Shown piece after piece: positions 18,459 through 27,415 of a DNA stretch of 64,000 nucleotides (positions are counted from its first letter, which is position 1; every line of letters begins with the position of its first letter). Under the pieces are notes generated by a model that saw nothing but the letters and a program-made list of their open reading frames with translations, was not told the origin of the DNA and made no database searches. Source of the stretch: Piscinibacter sp047600445 (GTDB lineage Bacteria; Pseudomonadota; Gammaproteobacteria; Burkholderiales; Burkholderiaceae_C); contig NZ_JASGKT010000002.1 in assembly GCF_047600445.1 (NCBI RefSeq), positions 434,001 to 498,000 of the forward strand, in the 5' to 3' direction. Position numbers and translations under genes: made by a program.

Positions 18459-19430
18459 ATGACATTTGTTCGCAGTATCGTGACGGGCGTGCTTCTGTCG
18501 CTGTGCAGTGCCTTGGCCTGCGCGCAGAAGTTCCCCGCGGGGCCGGTGACGATCGTGGTGCCGTTCCCCGCGGGCGGCGGCGTGGACAACCTGGCACGGC
18601 AACTGGCCAAGAAGCTGGCTGAACGCTGGGGACAGCAGGTTCTCATCGACAACAAGGCCGGCGCCTCGGGCTTCATCGCCGCCCAGCACGTCGCCAGGGC
18701 GGCCCCCGACGGTCAGACGCTGCTGTTCACGGCGGAGCCCATCGTGTCCATCAATCCGCTGGTGTTCAAGAAGCTTCCCTATTCGGTCGACGATTTCGCG
18801 CCCATCTCGGCCCTGGTCTCGCTGCCCCAGGCGCTGTTCGTGTCGTCGAGCAACGCCAACATCCAGACGGTTCCCGACCTCCTGGCCTACGCGCGGAAGA
18901 ATCCAGGCCGGCTCAACTATGGGTCGTTCGGTCCGGCAAGTTCGCCTCAGTTGGCGATGGAGCTGTTCAAGAGCCTCGCCAAGGTCGACATCCAGCACGT
19001 GCCCTACAAGGGCGGCTCTCCCGCGATGGTCGATCTGGGGGCCGGGACGATCGACATGGTCATCACCGGTGCCGCAACCGCGAAACCCATGCTCGATGCG
19101 GGCAAGGTGCGCATGATCGCCATTTCAGGCAAGAGCCGCTCCCCGAACCATCCGAACGTTCCCACGTTCGCGGAGGTGGGGTTGCCGGACATGGAGGCCA
19201 CGGCCTACCTGGGCATCCTCGCGCCGGTCAAGACACCGCAGCCCGTGATGCAGGAACTGACCCAGTCGGTCCGCGCCGTCATGGCCGATCGCTCCTTCGT
19301 CGAGACCCACGTGATTCCTCAGAACCAGGTACCGCTGAACAGCACGGGCGAGGAGTACGCCCGCTTGATCAAGAGCGTTTCCGATCTCTGGGCGCCCGTG
19401 GTCAAGCAGGCGGGCATCACCGCCGACTGA
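18459..19430 (+). CDS. Bug/TctC-family periplasmic solute-binding protein
   Basis: 323 aa. A signal peptide (about 1-22, ending ALACA) precedes the Bug fold with the hallmark IVVPFPAGGGVDNLAR, VIDNKAGASGFIA-like block and YKGGSPAMVDL. Bug proteins bind carboxylates, often aromatic acids, and are extremely numerous in Burkholderiales. No TctAB or TTT membrane partner is nearby, as is usual for orphan Bug genes. Its place between the hydroxylase and the hydrolase suggests it binds the substrate of this cluster. Confidence 0.92.
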   Translation: MTFVRSIVTGVLLSLCSALACAQKFPAGPVTIVVPFPAGGGVDNLARQLAKKLAERWGQQVLIDNKAGASGFIAAQHVARAAPDGQTLLFTAEPIVSINPLVFKKLPYSVDDFAPISALVSLPQALFVSSSNANIQTVPDLLAYARKNPGRLNYGSFGPASSPQLAMELFKSLAKVDIQHVPYKGGSPAMVDLGAGTIDMVITGAATAKPMLDAGKVRMIAISGKSRSPNHPNVPTFAEVGLPDMEATAYLGILAPVKTPQPVMQELTQSVRAVMADRSFVETHVIPQNQVPLNSTGEEYARLIKSVSDLWAPVVKQAGITAD

Positions 19431-19463
19431 CATCGGCATGCCGTCCGATCGAAGCGAGCCGAC

Positions 19464-20342
19464 ATGGACAAGAGCCTGAGTTATCGCAGCGTATGGTCCC
19501 ACCTCATGACGGTGCCGTTCAAGCAGGCATACGTCAGCGCCGGAGGTTTGCGCACGCGCTACGTCGAAGCGGGTGATCCCGGCTCGCCGGCACTCGTGCT
19601 GTTGCATGGCACCGGCGGTCATTGGGAAGCGTTCTGCGCCAACATCGAGGCGCTGTCGCAGCACTTCCGCGTGATCGCCCTCGACATGATGGGTTGCGGC
19701 TTCACCGACAAGCCCGACAAGCCCTATGAAATCCAGGACTATGTCGAGCACGTCGCGGCAGTACTGGACGAACTGGGCGTGCGCGTGTCGCACTTCATCG
19801 GCGTGTCCCTCGGTGCCTGGGTCTGCGCGCGGTTCGCGCTCGTGCATCCGCGACGCACCGGGAAGCTCGTGCTGGTCGCCCCGACCGGGTACTTCCCGCT
19901 CAGTCCGGGCGTGAAAGAGTCGGTCGAGGCGCGCCGAACGTCCGCGGAAAGCCCGACCTGGGACAACACGGCCGCCGTCCTGCGCAGGCTCTACCACGAC
20001 CCCGCCAGCGTGATCGACGACATCGTCGCCGTTCGCCAGCGCATCTACAGCCTGCCGGGCATGACCGCCATCATGCCCCGCATGCTCACGCTGTTCGACG
20101 CGGACGCCCGTGCCCGCAACAACCTGAGCGACAGCGAATGGCGCAGCATCGGATCGCCCGTCCTGTTGATAGAGCACGTCGACACCGACGACGTCTATCT
20201 GCGTACGGCCCGCAAAGTCGTCGGCCTCCTTCCGGATGCACGGCTCTGCCCGATCCGCAAGACGTCCCACTGGTCCCAGTTCGAGGCGCCGGCCGAGTTC
20301 AACGCGGCGGCCCTCGAGTTTCTGCTCGAACGCGATGACTGA
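19464..20342 (+). CDS. Alpha/beta hydrolase, meta-cleavage-product hydrolase type
   Basis: 292 aa. It has LLHGTGGHWEAF (oxyanion loop, about 47-58), nucleophile Ser115 in GVSLGAWV and a catalytic His in KTSHWSQFEAP near the C terminus, with DMMGCGFTDKP typical of MhpC/BphD-like C-C hydrolases. Such enzymes split ring-fission products. The first ATG is taken; a second in-frame ATG at residue 15 is possible because neither has a strong ribosome site. The stop overlaps the next gene by 8 bp. Confidence 0.85.
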   Translation: MDKSLSYRSVWSHLMTVPFKQAYVSAGGLRTRYVEAGDPGSPALVLLHGTGGHWEAFCANIEALSQHFRVIALDMMGCGFTDKPDKPYEIQDYVEHVAAVLDELGVRVSHFIGVSLGAWVCARFALVHPRRTGKLVLVAPTGYFPLSPGVKESVEARRTSAESPTWDNTAAVLRRLYHDPASVIDDIVAVRQRIYSLPGMTAIMPRMLTLFDADARARNNLSDSEWRSIGSPVLLIEHVDTDDVYLRTARKVVGLLPDARLCPIRKTSHWSQFEAPAEFNAAALEFLLERDD

Positions 20343-21528
20343 CCATCGAAGCGAATACGACGTCGGCGGCGTGCTGCTCGAACGCCCCTTCAAGATCGAC
20401 CGCCTGGGTCACCTGGGGCTGTACCTGGAGGACCTGCCCGGGGCACAGACGTTCTTCGGCGACGTGCTTGGGTTTCGCTGCACCGACGTGCTGGGGCCCG
20501 CACCGGGATTCCCGGCCAATCGCGGCTACTTCTATACCCATTGCACGGATCACCACAGCCTGGCACTCATCGGCGCCGATGTGGCCCGCTCGCGCGACGA
20601 TCGCTACGCGCGAGGGATCACCGTCAACCAGCTCAGCTTCCAGGTCGGCACGCTGGACGAGATGGTCCATGCCTATCGGCTCCTCAAGGACCGGGGCAGA
20701 AGCATCTGGCGGGTCGGCCGCGATCGCCCCGGCAGCAACTACGCGGTCTACTTCCAGGACCCGGACGGACACACGGTGGAACTGTTCTACGGCATGGAGC
20801 AGATCGGGTGGGACGGACGGAGCAAACCGATGGATGTCTTCGCCCACCTGGGCCGCACGACTGAGCCGGAGCTTCCTCAGGCCGCCGAACTCGACGAAGT
20901 GCTGGCGGCGCAGGCCAAGGGCGCGGACCTCGGCAGTGGACATCGCGCCAAGGATATGCCGGACGGGACGTACGTGGTGGGCGGGATCAAGCTGCCCCGA
21001 CCGTTCCGTATCGTGCGCACCGGGCCGATCGACCTGTTCGTCGAGGACATGGACGCTGCGGTCCGCTTCTACGCCGAGACGCTCGGCTTGCGCGTTTCGG
21101 AGACGACGCAATGTGACGGCGAACGTTGCGTGTTCCTGCGCGCCGGAGGTGAGCACCACACGATCGGGCTCATTCCGCTCTCGTTGCGCACCGGTCTCTC
21201 GCTATCGACGCACACGACCGTCGCCAGCATCGGCATCCAGGTCGGCAGCTATCGACAATTGCTCGATGCCGTGTCTTTCCTGCACGCGAGGGGATGCAGC
21301 GAGGTCGATCTGCCTGCGTCATTGCATCCGGGGATCGACTATGCCGCGCACTTCGTCGGGCCGGAGGGACACCTCGTTCGCCTCTACTACGACATGGAGC
21401 GGATCGGATGGGATGGGAAGCCGCGTCCCGCGGAGCTTCGCCCCTCCGTCCGGCGTCCGTGGCCCGATGTGCTGAGCGGCGTGTCCGATCCCTACGCCCA
21501 GCGTTGTTTCATGGGTCCCCTGGGTTGA
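20335..21528 (+). CDS. Double VOC-fold protein (extradiol dioxygenase-like) with degenerate metal ligands
   Basis: 397 aa, two tandem vicinal-oxygen-chelate domains. In the N-terminal domain the expected ligands read His (GHLGLYLED), Gln instead of the second His (NQLSFQV) and Glu (HTVELFYG). In the C-terminal domain all three positions are lost (PIDLFVED, SIGIQV, HLVRLYYD). True two-domain catechol dioxygenases keep His-His-Glu in the C-terminal domain. This protein may therefore be a glyoxalase-type or isomerase relative rather than a ring-cleaving enzyme. Its position after a hydroxylase and a C-C hydrolase suggests the ring-opening slot in the pathway. Start ATG at 20335, coupled to the hydrolase. 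Confidence 0.8.
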   Translation: MTDHRSEYDVGGVLLERPFKIDRLGHLGLYLEDLPGAQTFFGDVLGFRCTDVLGPAPGFPANRGYFYTHCTDHHSLALIGADVARSRDDRYARGITVNQLSFQVGTLDEMVHAYRLLKDRGRSIWRVGRDRPGSNYAVYFQDPDGHTVELFYGMEQIGWDGRSKPMDVFAHLGRTTEPELPQAAELDEVLAAQAKGADLGSGHRAKDMPDGTYVVGGIKLPRPFRIVRTGPIDLFVEDMDAAVRFYAETLGLRVSETTQCDGERCVFLRAGGEHHTIGLIPLSLRTGLSLSTHTTVASIGIQVGSYRQLLDAVSFLHARGCSEVDLPASLHPGIDYAAHFVGPEGHLVRLYYDMERIGWDGKPRPAELRPSVRRPWPDVLSGVSDPYAQRCFMGPLG

Positions 21529-21620
21529 CCGGATTCCTGGATTCACCATGAATTCTCCCCAGTTCATCATCGAACTGACGCACGAGCTTCGCGCAACCTG
21601 AGCCGGGCCCACGCAGGCTA

Positions 21621-21638
21621 CTCCAGGTTCTGCACCTG
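21621..21638. repeat. Left attachment-site core (copy of the yicC 3' end)
   Basis: Pattern CTCnAnGTTCTGCACCTG, matching 46473-46490 at 16 of 18 positions with the last 12 identical. On the minus strand it reads Q-V-Q-N-L-E-stop (TAG), the characteristic YicC C terminus, although nothing upstream of it is yicC. It is best explained as the displaced native end of yicC after an element integrated there. The stretch 21529-21617 between the VOC gene and this site holds only a possible 17-codon frame (21549-21602). Confidence 0.75.
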
Positions 21639-21697
21639 AAGCGTGAGATGCGCTCCAAGTTGTTGATTTTCATGGCCTATTGGGGTGGTCGGCCTGC

Positions 21698-21721
21698 ATT
21701 TCCCCCACGATTTACCCCACA
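21698..21721. repeat. Left arm-type integrase site (two tandem 12-mers)
   Basis: Two head-to-tail copies of ATTT(C/A)CCCCAC(G/A), identical at 23 of 24 positions to 46339-46362 and in the same orientation. It lies 60 bp inside the left core. This spacing and pairing fit arm-binding sites of a P4/lambda-type tyrosine integrase. Confidence 0.65.
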
Positions 21722-21795
21722 AGATGCCTGGGCTGCGGTGAGACGATGTGCCACTGGAACAAGCGTGCGACGTGCGCATGATCAAAGAAAGTCTA

Positions 21796-22863
21796 TCAGC
21801 CGAGGCCACCAGCGGAACTGTGCAAACTGGGGCAGCCACACCAGATGTCCTCATGGTCGATGGCTCCGCAAGCCCGAACTTGAGCACGTTGCGCATCTCC
21901 AGCATTGGTCTGTTGCCCCTGCTGGATCGCCCGACGCAGCGATGCAGAGACCTCCCATACATGGGACTGGCCGCCCATGTACTTGGACACCTTGATGTGA
22001 TTGTTGCTTTCCAGCAGGTTCAGCACGAAATCGACGAAAGCACGAGGCTTGCCGACGCGCGTTGCTAATTCCTCATTCTGGCGGACGTTCTCGTTGACCA
22101 GCAGCGCGGCGATGCGCGCAACCACGTCCTGATAGTCATCGACATATGCCTGCGCGAACTGCTGAAAGCCGTAGTCCGTCAGCACGGCATGCGACAGCGG
22201 TGCGCCGAGAACCCGCCCGATCTTGATGTAGTAGTGCTGTTCGAGGATGTCCAGCGAATCGAGAAGCTCCTGCTCTGGCACGTCTTGGAGGGTCGGTTCT
22301 GCGCGCAGCCGCTCCCAGTCCACCAGACCTGCATCCTCGTCAATCTGGATTCGAGCAATGACGCGCAAGGCCAAGTCATCGACCCGCGTCAAACCAGAAA
22401 TCAAGGGCGCTGGCCCGGAGAACCGGGCGGGCGGCTGGCCGATGGTTGGCTTGTCGTCCACGTCGAAGATCGCCGACAGGATGCGTTGCAAGCTCTGGTC
22501 GTAGTCGGCAAGGTCATCGACCTTTTGCCATAGGGTGGATCGCAGGCTTTCAGGCACCTCGCAATCGTCGATGACCACCGGGATCAAGCGGGTTCCGCGA
22601 CTGATGCGGTTGACCACCGACGTGTTCAATTCTTCCCGCACCCAAGGCTTCTGAACGCTGACCGTGGACAAGACGACGATGACGGCCCGCGCTTCCTTCA
22701 GCCCTTCCTCGAAGATCTTGTCCACCAGACTGTCGCCCGGCTTCATCTCCCACTGGTCGAGCCATGCATCGACGCCGTTCTCCCGCAAGCGTCGGGCGAA
22801 TTCGACGACGAAACGATCCTTGTCCTCGCTGGCGTGGCTGACGAAAACCTTGGGCGCGCTCAT
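21796..22863 (-). CDS. TIR-domain protein with C-terminal winged-helix-like region
   Basis: 355 aa. The N-terminal TIR domain (about 3-135) opens KVFVSHASEDKD and has the WLDQWEMKPGDSL loop and KPWVREELN, where the glutamate matches the catalytic residue of TIR NADases. The middle and C-terminal part (about 165-325) is helical with a winged-helix-like segment, VARIAALLVNENVRQNEELATRV. In bacterial defence, TIR proteins deplete NAD or make cyclic ADP-ribose signals after a partner senses infection. The start overlaps the stop of the DUF499 gene (ATGA), making this the last gene of the array. The final 40 residues or so are low-complexity and may be read from sequence near the island end. Confidence 0.85.
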   Translation of the reverse strand: MSAPKVFVSHASEDKDRFVVEFARRLRENGVDAWLDQWEMKPGDSLVDKIFEEGLKEARAVIVVLSTVSVQKPWVREELNTSVVNRISRGTRLIPVVIDDCEVPESLRSTLWQKVDDLADYDQSLQRILSAIFDVDDKPTIGQPPARFSGPAPLISGLTRVDDLALRVIARIQIDEDAGLVDWERLRAEPTLQDVPEQELLDSLDILEQHYYIKIGRVLGAPLSHAVLTDYGFQQFAQAYVDDYQDVVARIAALLVNENVRQNEELATRVGKPRAFVDFVLNLLESNNHIKVSKYMGGQSHVWEVSASLRRAIQQGQQTNAGDAQRAQVRACGAIDHEDIWCGCPSLHSSAGGLG

Positions 22864-25721
22864 TCGCCCGCCTCGAATTCCGCGCTCTTGAACTTCAGCA
22901 CGTTGCAGTTCTCCTTCACGGCGCGCTGAAGGCCGTCATCGAAGCCAGTCGGGGATTCGGCCTGAATCTCGATGGCGATCCGCACCTTCACGCCGGGGCG
23001 CAGGGTGAACTGCTGCACCACTTCGTCCACCACGTCGGCGAACTGCCGCTTGGCCTGAATCGGGTCGAGGTCGATGCTGGCGTAGAACTGCTTCTTGGCG
23101 CTCGCCGCACCCCCAGCCGGGAACCCGCCCGCGCCGGAGTTCTCGACGCGCGGCGGCGCTTTGCCGTCGCCCGTCACCAAGACCGTCGTTTCACCACTTG
23201 CCGCGCCGCTCGCATTGGCGGCACCGGCGCGCGATGCCTCCTCGGCCGCGCGCAGGGCTTCCATGTATGCGGCTGCGGTGTTCGGTTCGATCAGCAGCAG
23301 CGACGAATCCATGATGAGCGAGGTGCGCTTGCCGTAGCTGAACCCCACGTAGCGCAGCTTGCCGCCGTCCGTTTCCTTGCCTTGTGCGAAGCCGAAGAAC
23401 TCGCGGCTTTCCGCGCCCGCGCCCATCGTGGTCTGAAACACCGTGTCGTCCTTCAGGCGCGGCAGGTAGAGCTGCTGGCAACTCTGCTGCCACACGTTGA
23501 GGGCGCTGGTGTCCTTCGCGTCGTCCTTCCAGAACCAGTCCTTCAGCACCTTGGCCAGATGGATGGGTGCCCACTCGCTAATGAGCAGTTCGTTTTCCTT
23601 GAGCACCCGCTCGATTTCCTGCGACCAGTTGGCAGCGCCGGGGTTGAGCGGGAAATGCTCCCACTTCACGTCGGACAGCCCCTTGCCGGGGCGTGCCTCC
23701 TGCACCGGCGCGACCAGCCACTTGTAGGTTTCGCGGATCATGCGCCGCACCGTTTCCTCGGCTTGATCCAGACTGGCCTGCGCCTGCTTGGCCATCAGGT
23801 TGTCGAGGACGATGCGGTTGTCCTTGTAGTCGCTGACGATGCTGCGCCACGCGAGGTGCGAGCGAACGTGATCCTTCAGTCGGCTCACGCTGTCGTAGTC
23901 CGCCGCAACGAAGATCAGGCGGTTCTGCTTGAAGCGGGGTTGGTCGCCGCGCTTCTTCAGAATCTCGGTCGTGCGTTCGATGGCGAGGCTCTGGCCGCTC
24001 TTGCTGAAGGCCGCATCCGGCGGCAGCACTACCAGCCGCAGCACCCAGTCGTCCGGCACGTCGCCGCTGCCGGTGAAGATGTGGATGCCGCCGAACACGC
24101 CGCTGGCAAAGCTGCGCTGCACGCGCTCGCGGATCGAAGGGAACACGTCCTCCCTGTCCTGAAAGCGGCGCTTGCGTTCTTCCATCTCGCGCCGCAGGTT
24201 CGGGCGCGTGTCCAGCCAGAAGCGGTTGTTGGCGGCGTTCAGGTAGTGCAGCCGGTCGCCCAAGCGCCGCAGCGCGTCCTTGAACAGGTTGGGCTGCTGG
24301 CCCGGCTGAGCCACGCCCAGGATCACGCGCTCCAGTTCCAAGCCGCGCACGCCTTGGTTGGACGTGCTGGGCGCGCTGCCGAGGAAGATGGCGCGCGCCG
24401 CGCGGCGGCAGGCTTGCACGCTGCCGAAGCGCGTGTCCTTGTTCTCGATCTCCCACGTCTCCGACCGCTCGCCGTCCACGTCGCGCTCGATCACCGGCGT
24501 CCAGCCCTGCGGCAGGTAATACAGCGCCTCGTTCAGCGTGTCCGCGTCCATCAGCGGAAAGCTGCCGGGCATGATCAGCGGGTCGTTGTTGCCGTCCTTC
24601 CACAGCCGGTGGATCACCTTCGCCATCAACTTCAGCACGCCGCGCGTGCGCTGGAAGTTGTCCAGCGTTGACCAGTCCTCGTACAGACGGTCGAACACCT
24701 CGGGGTGGATCGGGTAGGCGTGGGTCAGCCGCTCCAGATACTTGCTGTCCTGTGTTTCCTGCGGGAAGTCGTCGCGGTTCTCGATGTAGTAGTCCGCAAA
24801 CGCGCGGCAGACCGATTCCATTGCCAGCTTGTCGTTGATGTTGCTGAAGAGGCGGCGGCGCACGATCTCGAATGCCTCCTCGGTGGCGACCGGCTTCCAC
24901 AGCGCCTGAATGCGCCCGAAGTAGTGCGCCAGCGCCGCCAACGCCTTCTCGCCGCGCTGGCTGCCCGCCTCCTTCGCGGATTCCGGCAGCGAGGCCAGCA
25001 GCACGGCGGTCGGCACGGCCTTCAGGGCTTCGGTCAGCGCCTGCAGGAAGCTCAGGTTGGAATCGAAGGTGCCGCCCGACAGCGCCTTGCCTTCCTCGAA
25101 CTGGCGCACATAGGCCACCAGCTCGTCGATCAGGATGACGCAAGGTGCGTAGCGGCCCAGCAGGTCAGCCAACACCTCCTTGCCCGGCGACGTGCCCGAG
25201 GCGTCGGCATCCGCCACGAGCTTGAAGCCCTCGGCCCCGCCCAACTGCCATGCCAAGTCGCCCCACAGGGTTCGGATGCTCTGCCCATCCTTGACGACCG
25301 GCTGGTTGGGTGAGGACTTGATGCCGTCGAGCACGGCGATGCGCGCCTTGGGCAGTTCGGTCACGCCCGCCGCGTCGAGGATGGCGGGCACGCCCTGCAA
25401 GTCGCTGGCCGGTGCCTCGCCTTTGGCGAGGTGATAGACCGCCAGCATGGTGTGCGTCTTGCCGCCGCCGAACGCGGTTTGAAGCTGGATGACCGGGTCG
25501 CCGCCTTGGCCCGCAAGGCGCTTGACGACCGAATCCAGCAACAGCCGCATACCTTCGGTGATGAAGGTGCGCTGGAAGAACAGCGCCGGGTTCTGGTATT
25601 CGGCGTTGGCCGTGCCTGCATGTACGCGCGACAGGTCGGCGGCGAATTCGGCCTGCTGGAACTTGCCCTCGCGAACATCGGAGTGCGGCTCTGCAATTTC
25701 TCGCCAGGGTTTGATTGTCAT
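22860..25721 (-). CDS. DUF499-type P-loop ATPase
   Basis: 953 aa. Walker A is AFGGGKTHT (about 83-91) and Walker B CVILIDELVAYVRQ (about 194-207), within an AAA-like N-terminal half. The opening MTIKPWREI...H-x-DV and the DPVIQLQTAFGGGKTH block are those of the DUF499 (COG1483) family. The C-terminal third is rich in Ala/Gly linkers before a conserved end. This family occurs with DUF1156 methyltransferases, as here. The ATG at 25721 lies 4 bp after the Hsp70-like stop; an in-frame ATG at 25742 that overlaps the upstream gene is an alternative, and GGAGG sits between them. It probably powers DNA or protein-complex remodelling. Confidence 0.85.
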   Translation of the reverse strand: MTIKPWREIAEPHSDVREGKFQQAEFAADLSRVHAGTANAEYQNPALFFQRTFITEGMRLLLDSVVKRLAGQGGDPVIQLQTAFGGGKTHTMLAVYHLAKGEAPASDLQGVPAILDAAGVTELPKARIAVLDGIKSSPNQPVVKDGQSIRTLWGDLAWQLGGAEGFKLVADADASGTSPGKEVLADLLGRYAPCVILIDELVAYVRQFEEGKALSGGTFDSNLSFLQALTEALKAVPTAVLLASLPESAKEAGSQRGEKALAALAHYFGRIQALWKPVATEEAFEIVRRRLFSNINDKLAMESVCRAFADYYIENRDDFPQETQDSKYLERLTHAYPIHPEVFDRLYEDWSTLDNFQRTRGVLKLMAKVIHRLWKDGNNDPLIMPGSFPLMDADTLNEALYYLPQGWTPVIERDVDGERSETWEIENKDTRFGSVQACRRAARAIFLGSAPSTSNQGVRGLELERVILGVAQPGQQPNLFKDALRRLGDRLHYLNAANNRFWLDTRPNLRREMEERKRRFQDREDVFPSIRERVQRSFASGVFGGIHIFTGSGDVPDDWVLRLVVLPPDAAFSKSGQSLAIERTTEILKKRGDQPRFKQNRLIFVAADYDSVSRLKDHVRSHLAWRSIVSDYKDNRIVLDNLMAKQAQASLDQAEETVRRMIRETYKWLVAPVQEARPGKGLSDVKWEHFPLNPGAANWSQEIERVLKENELLISEWAPIHLAKVLKDWFWKDDAKDTSALNVWQQSCQQLYLPRLKDDTVFQTTMGAGAESREFFGFAQGKETDGGKLRYVGFSYGKRTSLIMDSSLLLIEPNTAAAYMEALRAAEEASRAGAANASGAASGETTVLVTGDGKAPPRVENSGAGGFPAGGAASAKKQFYASIDLDPIQAKRQFADVVDEVVQQFTLRPGVKVRIAIEIQAESPTGFDDGLQRAVKENCNVLKFKSAEFEAGE

Positions 25722-25725
25722 GATG

Positions 25726-27402
25726 TTATTTCCCTCCGACATGAATATTGCCGGCAACATAGCTGGGTGCCCGCACGCCACCACCAAATACAAGTGGCGC
25801 GTCATTTGTCTCGGGCATGGTTTCGGCCGCACCTCCGATGGCCACTGCCAGTTGGGGGTACACAGTTAACAATTCATCGGGCATGTCATCCATCCAGCTA
25901 GGACTGGGGTCAACGGACTGCCGCATGATTCGATGCCCATTGACCTCGATGAGGCCATTGCCCAAGGCTTGCATCATTGGCAACGGAGAGCTGCCACCCG
26001 TTAGCACCACATGCAGACGCACTCCATCCATCGCCAGCCAACGCAGCCATGACTGATCAACCGCGCCGAGTGCTTTCTTGAAACCATCTTCTACTGCTTG
26101 ACCAAACCGGATGACCTTGGGGTCGGCGAGAAAATCTTCGAGCATGATTTTTCCGACGGTGTCATCTGACAGCGTGTATTCCAAAGTTCCGGTTTTGAAC
26201 AATACTTCTTTAAGGCTCCGAATTCTTCTCGACAAGTCGGCAAGGATGAGCTTTCCTGAGTTATCACTCGGATCGATGGATTCTTTGTGTGCAATGAATC
26301 CACGAAGCAGCCCATCAACCTTGTCACCGGCCTGCATCAGGCCTTGAATGGAATTCGAGTTCTGGAATACGCGAGGCTCATCCTCTTCTGATTTTCGAGT
26401 TGAGACAAAAAGACCAAAGTCTGTCGTGCCAGCACCTACGTCCACAACCATGAACGCATCACGCATGTTTTCGCTATCGGCAATTGCGCCTGCGGCAACA
26501 GCCACAGGTTCTGGCACGCCTTCATCGATCAGGTAATCCGGGCGTTTTTCGAGCTTCTTGACTTGTTCAACGGCTGCTTTGAGTTCTGCAATATTGATCC
26601 CACCTGCCCAGCGACCACTGAATGTGTCAGCAAGCACCTGTGCCTCAGCCAACATCCGGCGCATCAAACTGTTGCCCCACTGGGCCTTGCTGTCTGGCCA
26701 ACATGGACGGGCGTAGCGGCGCTTCACATACCTTGGTTCGGCAACGTGCTCTTTTAACGCGTGTTCTGCAACGTCAGTGAAGTAAGCCAAGTAGATGCGC
26801 AGCAAATCTCCCTGGGTCAACTTGACACCCGAAGGATTCATTGCTTTCGATAAGACGTTTGCGTCCCCGTCGAGAGAGCCTTCTTGCTGAAGACTGATCC
26901 ACCCTTTGATGGAATCCAGCCGCTCCCTGCCAGAGTTCTCCAGACCTTGGCTCATTTCAATGGCTTCAAAGCCGAAATAGGCTTTGTAGTCGTCAGCAAT
27001 GAATACCGAAGACGGTAGAGCGTAACCCTCCTTGCCTGCTGCAAGGCCTAACGCCAGGTCCAAATGCTGGTCAGGGAAGATCGACGCAAAGGCTTTGGAC
27101 ATGGCGGTCCCGAAGTCCAAGCACATCAGTACATCTGGTGCGGTTCTTTCTTCCTGCTGGATGGACGAAAGCACAAGGGCAATGCGAGGCGACTCTGCGG
27201 AGGCGTCGGCAACGATGGGCGCCGGGGCGGGGGGTAAATGCACCGGCGGTGTGGGTGATACGGGCGCGTCTTCTCCACCAAGCGCCTGTACGGCGAGGCG
27301 TAGCGCCTGCCGCTCGTGTGACGAGGCTGCACCAATGGCTTGATCGCGCTCGATGCGCTCTAGCAAGCTCGCCATCAAAATGGCTGCGGTTTTCTTATCC
27401 AT
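25726..27402 (-). CDS. Hsp70/actin-fold ATPase
   Basis: 558 aa. After a helical start and a Pro/Ala linker (about 45-72), the actin/Hsp70 nucleotide site is clear: phosphate-1 CLDFGTAMSKA (about 94-104), phosphate-2 VVDVGAGTTDFGLF (about 319-332) and the adenosine motif VVLTGGSSPLP (about 465-475). There is no Hsp70 peptide-binding domain, so it is an ATPase module rather than a general chaperone. GAGAGGAC precedes the ATG. The coding DNA from about 26100 to 27000 is distinctly more AT-rich than its neighbours. It sits between the unrecognised helical gene and the DUF499 ATPase and is probably a structural or switching part of the array. Confidence 0.8.
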   Translation of the reverse strand: MDKKTAAILMASLLERIERDQAIGAASSHERQALRLAVQALGGEDAPVSPTPPVHLPPAPAPIVADASAESPRIALVLSSIQQEERTAPDVLMCLDFGTAMSKAFASIFPDQHLDLALGLAAGKEGYALPSSVFIADDYKAYFGFEAIEMSQGLENSGRERLDSIKGWISLQQEGSLDGDANVLSKAMNPSGVKLTQGDLLRIYLAYFTDVAEHALKEHVAEPRYVKRRYARPCWPDSKAQWGNSLMRRMLAEAQVLADTFSGRWAGGINIAELKAAVEQVKKLEKRPDYLIDEGVPEPVAVAAGAIADSENMRDAFMVVDVGAGTTDFGLFVSTRKSEEDEPRVFQNSNSIQGLMQAGDKVDGLLRGFIAHKESIDPSDNSGKLILADLSRRIRSLKEVLFKTGTLEYTLSDDTVGKIMLEDFLADPKVIRFGQAVEDGFKKALGAVDQSWLRWLAMDGVRLHVVLTGGSSPLPMMQALGNGLIEVNGHRIMRQSVDPSPSWMDDMPDELLTVYPQLAVAIGGAAETMPETNDAPLVFGGGVRAPSYVAGNIHVGGK

Positions 27403-27415
27403 TGTGTCCTCTCAG

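Noticed and set aside
21549..21602. A 17-codon plus-strand gene just left of the attachment core.
   Set aside because: Too short to judge, no clear ribosome site, and it lies in a junction region; recorded only as a possibility.
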